From Laetiporus sulphureus 93-53 (lineage: Eukaryota > Basidiomycota > Agaricomycetes > Polyporales > Laetiporaceae), in assembly GCF_001632365.1 (NCBI RefSeq), contig NW_024468510.1:1771804-1835803 (forward strand): a stretch of DNA of 64,000 nucleotides, read 5' to 3'. Positions 58,461 through 64,000 of the stretch are shown piece after piece. Both the position numbers and the translations under genes were made by a program. Numbering within the stretch: the first letter of the stretch is position 1; each line of letters begins with the position of its first letter. Below the pieces are notes generated by a model that saw nothing but the letters and a program-made list of their open reading frames with translations, searched no databases and was not told the origin of the DNA.

Positions 58461-61400
58461 ATGAACAACATCGCGCGCTCAGAAGGTAAGTTTATTTCGC
58501 CATTATCCATCCGATATCGTGATGCTATCATGACTCTGCGCAGAATCCGCCATGGATCGCACCGTTCCTGCGGTCGACGACAGTCTTCGCCCTGTCGGGA
58601 CTGAACCTGGCGCTGCTTCGCGCATCGATCTCTCGTCTGCTTTGGTTGACCCGAATGGAGGGCCCGTGCTCGTCCCGGTCACCACCGATTTATCCACTCC
58701 ACACGGCGTGGACCTATTTTCTGTCCCGGTGGGCACAGACATAGGGCCCGCCGATGCTCCAGTTCCTGTGATATCATCTGCTGTAATCGGTCTCTTGCCT
58801 TCCCAGATGGAACCTGGTGCTACTTCGACCTGCACCGATCTCCCGTCTGCCTTGATTGACCCGAATGGAGGACCCGTGGTCGTCCCGATCACCACTGATC
58901 TACCCACTTCATATGGCGTGGATCTATTTTCTGTCCCGGTGGGCACAGACACAGGGCCCGCCGTTGCTCCGGTCACTCTGATATCGTCTGCTGTAGCCGG
59001 CATGGACAGGCTTCCTACCAATGCTGGCATCGGTCTCTCGCCTTCCCAGACGGAATCTGGTGCTACTTCGACCCACATAGATCTCTTGTCTGTCTTGGTT
59101 GACCCGAATGGAGGACCCGTGCTCGTCCCGATCACCACTGATTTGGCCACTCCCTACGACGAGGACTTGTCTTCTGCCCCGGTCGGCAGAGACACAGAGC
59201 CCGCCGTTGCTCCAGTTACTATGATATCATCTGCGGCAGCCGGTATGGACCAGCTTCCTGCCAATGCTGGGATCGGTCTCTCGCCTTCCCAGATGGAACC
59301 TGGTGCTATGCCGACCCGCATCGATCTCCAGTCTGCATTGGATGATCCGAATGAAGGACCCATACTCGGCCCGATCACCACTGATTTATCTACTTCACAC
59401 GGCGTGAACTTGTCTCCTCACCCAGTTGGAGCAGACATGGGGCCCGACGTCGCTCCAGTTACTATGATATCGTCTGCTGTAGTCGGCATGGACTGGCTTC
59501 CTGCCAACACTGGTGGTGTCGCGCCTTTCCCACCAAACGAGGGATCCCCGAATGAGGCTGTTGTTCTTGATACGGGCTTACAGGCTGCTATGAACTATGA
59601 AGGACACTCCACTGCTATGGTTGACGAAAGCCAACTGGCTTCAATGGTCAATGAAGAAAACCTGGTTGCTATGATTGATCAAGGATACTTGGCTACTACA
59701 GTGAATGAAGAACACCTGGCTGCTGTGACTGATACAGGATACTTGGCTACTACTGTGAATGAAGAACACTTGGCTGCTATGATTGGTCAAGTTCATCTGA
59801 CCACTATGGCTGTTGAGGGACATTTGGCTGCTATGGTCAATGAAGGATGCCTGCCTTCTACAGGTCACATTGCACCTGTCTCCATGGACTGTCCTTCTGC
59901 CTCACAATGCATTTCTACCACTGTTGATATTGGAATTTCCCCTCCTTCAGCCAGTGAAGGATTCATGATCAAGGCTCCTGCATTTGATGTGGGCTCTACA
60001 GCTTCTACAGTTCATAAAGATTCTCAGCCTGCTATAGCTAGTGATGCATCTTTTCCTGCATCATCCAGTATAGAACATTTGTCCACGTCAGTCTCTTCAG
60101 GACTTTCTATCACAGCCCCTGCAGCAGGCCTTCCTGCTGCTGTCGATCAGACCTCTCTGCCTGGTCCAGCGATCATGGGCCCTTTGCCTGTCCCAGCATG
60201 GATAGCCCCTTATCTGGCTCCTGAGCTTGTGCATAACATCATGAAGAACTTGACATGGTCAGAACCACGAGCATTGGCCAATTGTGCCCTCACTTGCAAA
60301 GCATGGAAAAAGCTTAGCAAAGAGCATCTGTCTGATACAGTGGAGCTAGAAAGTTATGCTGAATTTTATGAGCTGGCTCAAATTATTATCAGCTCAGGTT
60401 ACATGAAGGGATCTAGCCCTTTGAAAGATTTGATGCTTTTTGAGGATAGTGAGAAGCCCTTTGTTCATATTGTGCCTCACATTCTTGGTCATATTTGCAA
60501 TCACTTCAAGACTCTTGGCATCAGGGATGTCAACTGGCATACTAGGCAACAACTTCATCCCAGCTTCTTCACCTCAGTTGCACAGTTCACCTCTGTCACT
60601 GAGATACAGTTGTTAGATTGTCAATTTTATAGCCTTGTTGAATTCATGCATTTTATATGCTCATTTTCTAATCTTAAAACTCTGCAACTGGCTCACATTT
60701 CATGGGCTCCAGCGATTGGACACTTTTTGCATGTCAAATCTTTCAGCAGATATGCATGCAGGGCAACACAGCTTAAAATTAGAAGTGATGAAACAAATCC
60801 ATGGTATCCTGAATGCTTTTATAAGCCTGATTTTCTGTCAGCCATTCCATACTTGTTCAACTCAGTCACAGAGATCAAATTAAAGGATATATCTGATAAA
60901 CATCCTACTAAAATGCAGACTTTTCTTGGTGCTTTTCCCAAGCTTGCTTATCTAAAGCTGCTCGACATAAAATACTTGTCAGATGGTGATCAAAGCTTAG
61001 CTTTGCCAGTCACTTCTGATTTTGTTTCTATTGGGTCTCAGATTCAGCTGCAAACATTGAAGCTTCACAATAATTTTGATCGTTACAACAAAGGTCCTGC
61101 TATTATTAGCTGGCTTGTCAGAGCATTGGCTCCTCATACTTTGAAGAAACTTGACCTTTATTCCTCAAAGTTTAAACCTTCAATGGTGGATCATCTAAAC
61201 AAGATACTAGAGATCTCAAAAGGTTCTATTCAGATATTCAATTTAGATATACAAGGTGCATTTCCAGCTGGTAAGTCTGTTGCATAGCTTAGTGCTAGTA
61301 AAAAAATATCTAACCAAGGTGAAACTATAGATAAACAGATAGCTTTGGCCCATTGCATCAACTTAACCAGTCTTTCACTGAAAATATGGAATGGTCATCC

Positions 61401-61743
61401 ATGGAACACTTTGTGGAACAGTGTTGCAAGTACTCTTTCACAGATCACAAGCACTCAGCTTGAAGAGCTGTCTATGACATTTATACCTGATAGAAAGCAT
61501 TTGACAAAGTCCATGCTTGAAAACTATCTAGAAAATTTGAATGAACATAGTGAAAATCTCATCAATCAGGTCACCAAGCATGAAAAGTTCTCAAAACTGA
61601 AAATGGTTTGGATACACTTTGCTCTTCCTGTATATAATGATGAGGAAATAAAGAAGGGTGCAAAACACAAAATAAAAGTTCATATATGCTCTATGTTCAC
61701 TGCATGGGATGCCAGAGGCATTGTGAATGTTGGATTGTGGTAA
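58461..61743 (+). CDS. F-box protein with two N-terminal tandem repeat arrays
   Basis: Three exons: a short first exon from the ATG at 58461 (MNNIARSE), a long central exon to about 61270, and a last exon from about 61331 to TAA-like stop at 61743. Residues about 30-335 are four copies of an 81-residue unit (IDL-SALVDPNGGPV, TTDLST-HGVDL, GPAVAPVTMISSAV, GLSPSQMEPGA). The first copy lacks 11 residues. About ten 9-residue repeats follow (AAMVNEEHL-like). A Ser/Thr/Pro-rich stretch leads to an F-box at about residue 550: APYLAPELVHNIMKNLTW, then ALANCALTCKAWKKLSKEHL. The C-terminal 500 residues form irregular leucine-rich-like segments (SVTEIQLLDCQFYSL, LKTLQLAHISWAPAIG, LKKLDLYSSKFKPSM). The last intron is GTAAGT...TATAG and in frame. 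From about 59580 the gene is clearly AT-richer than its neighbours. An SCF adaptor role is inferred; the target is unknown. Confidence 0.85.
58624..59530 (+). repeat. Tandem array of four 243-nt coding repeats
   Basis: Units begin at 58624, 58834, 59077 and 59320. Units 2 and 3 are each 243 nt (81 codons); unit 1 is 210 nt, lacking the AGMD-LP-NAG block; unit 4 breaks down after about 70 codons. All units keep the reading frame of the F-box gene, and most changes are substitutions. Confidence 0.9.
59581..59856 (+). repeat. Array of about ten 27-nt coding repeats
   Basis: A 9-residue period with consensus A-x-M-V-N-E-x-H-L runs through the F-box gene just after the 81-residue array. Two units separated by one (ATTVNEEHL) are identical at the protein level, which suggests recent duplication or conversion. 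Confidence 0.85.
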
Positions 61744-62539
61744 TTTTCATGACCTTTTCTTATGTAGCTTACAGCTGTGATGCATGTCCTTTTGCTATAC
61801 TTTCAACAGAAATGTTCACAAATTTGATAATGTCAAGAAAAAGTTGCTGTCCTGTCTAATGTTTTGCCTTTTTTTTTTTTTGAAATATTCATGTTCTTCA
61901 TTGTTTGATTCATTTCAAGCAGTCTGTATGTTCAAAAGTTATGCTATGCTTTGGTTTGACCATTTTTGACATTAAAGGGTTGTGTATGATAATCAGATAT
62001 ACATATGATTTGACAAGACCCTGCTTGATGAGTGCACTGCTCAATATGATTTCTGTCAGCTCTACTGTTTAAGCCATCTCCTAGGTGGCACGGATATAAA
62101 TTGTCAGATGTATTCTTCCGGTCAGCCATACTAGGGCTGCAGACCGAGCATCTCGCAGTCCTACACGAAAGATGAGCACCTGCTTATAACCACACAGCAG
62201 CAATGTGCACCTCGTTTGTAATCCACTTGAACAGACTCGGCATTCAAGTCTTCATGCACCACCTTACTGATATACATGTTGGAAGTCCAAGTGCAGCATG
62301 CACTTAGATACGCACCTGGCGTGCCGAGCACAAAGGTTTTGCGGTGGTGAAACACGTCAGAAGCGGTACCTGGAGACGGAATGAAACACACAGGGAAAAA
62401 GGGCAGAAGGTAGCATAAAATACATACCTAGGTAGTCAGTTCCCCAGCTGTTTACACAACTCATACGCACTCTAACGAGGTCACTGGGGAACTGAAATGG
62501 GCACGGACTGCTACCACAGTGTCCGGCCTGAAAAATTAT
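61744..62539. other. AT-rich intergenic, no gene seen
   Basis: 3' flank of the F-box gene, with a run of 13 T near 61869-61881. No motif-bearing frame. Confidence 0.5.
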
Positions 62540-63200
62540 AAGAGTACATGCCCAGCTCCTTCTGCACTTCGACCGCCGGCGCGAGCGTCATCTTACACTT
62601 CTCCATCTCTTTCGTGGTCTTCTTCACGCGGAACTTGTCGCGTATGATCTTGAGCGCGCCCACCTTCTTCACTGTGCCGTTCGCGTCGAGCAGTATGGGC
62701 TATACATTGTCGCGCGCGCGCGTTGACGGCTTTGCAGAGCGCCTGCCACTGGATGTTCTCGAGATTCGGTCGGCGAAAGCGCTTGAGGTACGTCCGCCAG
62801 TCGGGCTCCTCGAGCAGCACGCGCGCGCAGGCCTTGCATATGCATTGAAGGATCGAGATGGTATGCCTGAAATAGCCAATGTGAAGGACGGGCATGGCGA
62901 GTTTGATGTACGCGTTGTGTCCGACGCAATCTACCGAAGACAAACCACATGTCTCGCAATACACATTCTTCTCTGTGATACCCTAGGAACACGTCCGACT
63001 TGATGAATCCGGGAGGATAGATGGCCACTTACCAGATGACGATCGAGGTGAGCGACCTAAAACCCTGAGACCTTGACCGTGTCCTGGTTGCTCAGGAGGC
63101 TAACTGAAGGACGGTCAATGGATATGTGATGATGGCGGCACATGCATCTTACATGACTTTGGGTGCTTTCTGAGATACGGTTTCCTTCAGTTTGACATCG
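62540..63200 (-). pseudogene. Truncated RNA polymerase III largest subunit (RPC1) fragment
   Basis: The decayed 5' end of the gene for the largest Pol III subunit. In order on the minus strand there is KLKETVSQKAPKVM (63155-63196), then after an intron LLSNQDTVKVSGF, where an expected Glu codon is TAG (63057-63059). Then comes YCETCGLSSVDCVGHNAYIK with the N-terminal zinc-binding cysteines and His, HIGYFRHTISILQCICKACA, RVLLEEPDWRTYLKRFRRP and LENIQWQALCKAVNARAR. Near 62690-62712 the frame breaks. The next part, DANGTVKKVGALKIIRDKF to TTKEMEKCKMTLAPAVEVQ and KELGMY, is in another frame, and similarity then ends abruptly. The remaining more than 1,000 residues of a normal subunit are absent. 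A working copy must exist elsewhere in the genome. Confidence 0.82.
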
Positions 63201-64000
63201 AGAGCCTCCAGACGCGCTCAGGGATTTGAGTGTCTAGAGGCTCAAAGTAACCGAGTTCGTCGCCAACCACTGGGTGAAGAGACCGGGCACTGCAGCCAAT
63301 GACGCGTCGCCGATCGCGTGTGCCCGCGCATTCTGCTCCTCCCGATCCGCGTCCTCCGCGGCTCACGTCATGGCTCAACATCCCCGGCGACGCAGAGGCA
63401 ATTAATCTCGAGAGGATCCGCGACGCGCAATCACCTCCTCGCGCCAAAATAACTCTGCCATTCCACAGTCCATCCGGCCAGATCAAGCTTGTAACTGAGC
63501 ACATCTTCTGGGCCACCTACAAGCTGCCGTGCTCCGAGGCCACCACCCGCTTTTCGACGCCGCCTCATCGGCCACCGGCACCACGCTCGTCGCGCACATG
63601 ATCCTCGACGACGGTGACGCTGCACGCATCGACCCGCCCGCTCTGCCTCGCGCACATGGCCGATCTCTCCATCTCCGCCGACCGTCGCTCGCCGTAAGCA
63701 TCCAGACGATTTTGGAGGCATGCGTTTTTGACAAGCCCAGGAGATCGTTGACTCGCAGGTCCGTCGAGCGCACATCGCCGCCGACGCACAACGGCGAGAT
63801 CGGCCAAGCGTAGGCCACACAGGAGGGCTGCTCGAACAGTGAATTGTGCGACGCAACGTATGGTCGCTCGGACGGGAGGGTGAGCCCGGACCTGAAAAGT
63901 CCAGTTACGTGGCATGACCGTGTGCGTTATCGTCCGAATTGAATGCCCACACCAGGTTTCAATTGGGTATATCGCCATATCACCAGTCATCTCGACGTCC
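63201..64000. other. Unassigned sequence at the window end
   Basis: Several open frames overlap on both strands of this GC-rich stretch (for example 63299-63601 and 63529-63813 on plus, 63431-63990 on minus), but none has a motif. It may belong to a gene continuing beyond the window, or to more debris like the adjacent RPC1 fragment. Confidence 0.4.

Noticed and set aside
58503..59150. Long antisense frame of 215 codons opposite the F-box gene
   Set aside because: It mirrors the in-frame 243-nt repeats of the sense strand; a repeat whose length is a multiple of three keeps antisense frames open too.
59641..59868. Antisense Ser/His/Gln-rich repeat protein
   Set aside because: It is the reverse reading of the 27-nt repeats in the F-box gene, with no independent support.

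Overview
The window is nuclear DNA of a filamentous basidiomycete, most likely an agaricomycete of polypore type. Nearly every gene is cut by short (about 45-70 nt) GT-AG introns. Coding DNA is GC-rich, genes sit on both strands with short spacers, and several families are typical of agaricomycetes: coiled-coil F-box-like proteins, a lineage-specific protein kinase and a fungal Cry-like protein. No prokaryotic, organellar or viral features were seen. Gene models below were built by hand from conserved protein motifs plus splice sites, so outer exons are less certain than the cores.

Layout. 1-2.1 kb: 3' part of an aldehyde dehydrogenase. 4.3-5.2 kb: a small Zn(II)2Cys6 regulator. 6.6-9.4 kb: proteasome subunit alpha-2 and a 1-Cys peroxiredoxin. 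11.7-12.8 kb: the Pol II CTD phosphatase Ssu72 with an unusual N-terminal extension. 13.4-14.9 kb: an F-box-like protein. 15.7-21.7 kb: three mitochondrial genes in a row (acyl-CoA dehydrogenase, Hem25 glycine carrier, Icp55 peptidase). 21.9-24.5 kb: an APC-family permease. 24.7-29.3 kb: eIF5B. 30.0-31.5 kb: a TauD-type dioxygenase. 33.3-34.8 kb: a Cry-like (delta-endotoxin domain) protein. 35.8-37.1 kb: a basidiomycete protein kinase. 38.2-40.7 kb: ARL2 GTPase and a short-chain dehydrogenase. 41.1-43.5 kb: a DUF2433 phosphoesterase-like protein fused to an RRM and an RGG tail. 44.1-50.0 kb: Mediator subunit Med13. 50.3-53.2 kb: a UPF0303 protein, a Big1/Voa1-like ER protein and Spt4. 53.5-56.1 kb: a class-3 diacylglycerol lipase. 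58.5-61.7 kb: an AT-rich F-box gene with two internal tandem repeat arrays. 62.5-63.2 kb: a broken 5' fragment of the RNA polymerase III largest subunit gene.

Most genes are single-copy housekeeping functions: transcription (Ssu72, Spt4, Med13), translation (eIF5B), protein turnover (proteasome, Icp55), mitochondrial metabolism and heme supply. The accessory and most interesting parts are the Cry-like gene, the repeat-bearing F-box gene and the gene-fragment debris around 35.3 kb and 62-63 kb. I saw no tRNA or rRNA gene, no complete transposon and no secondary-metabolite cluster.
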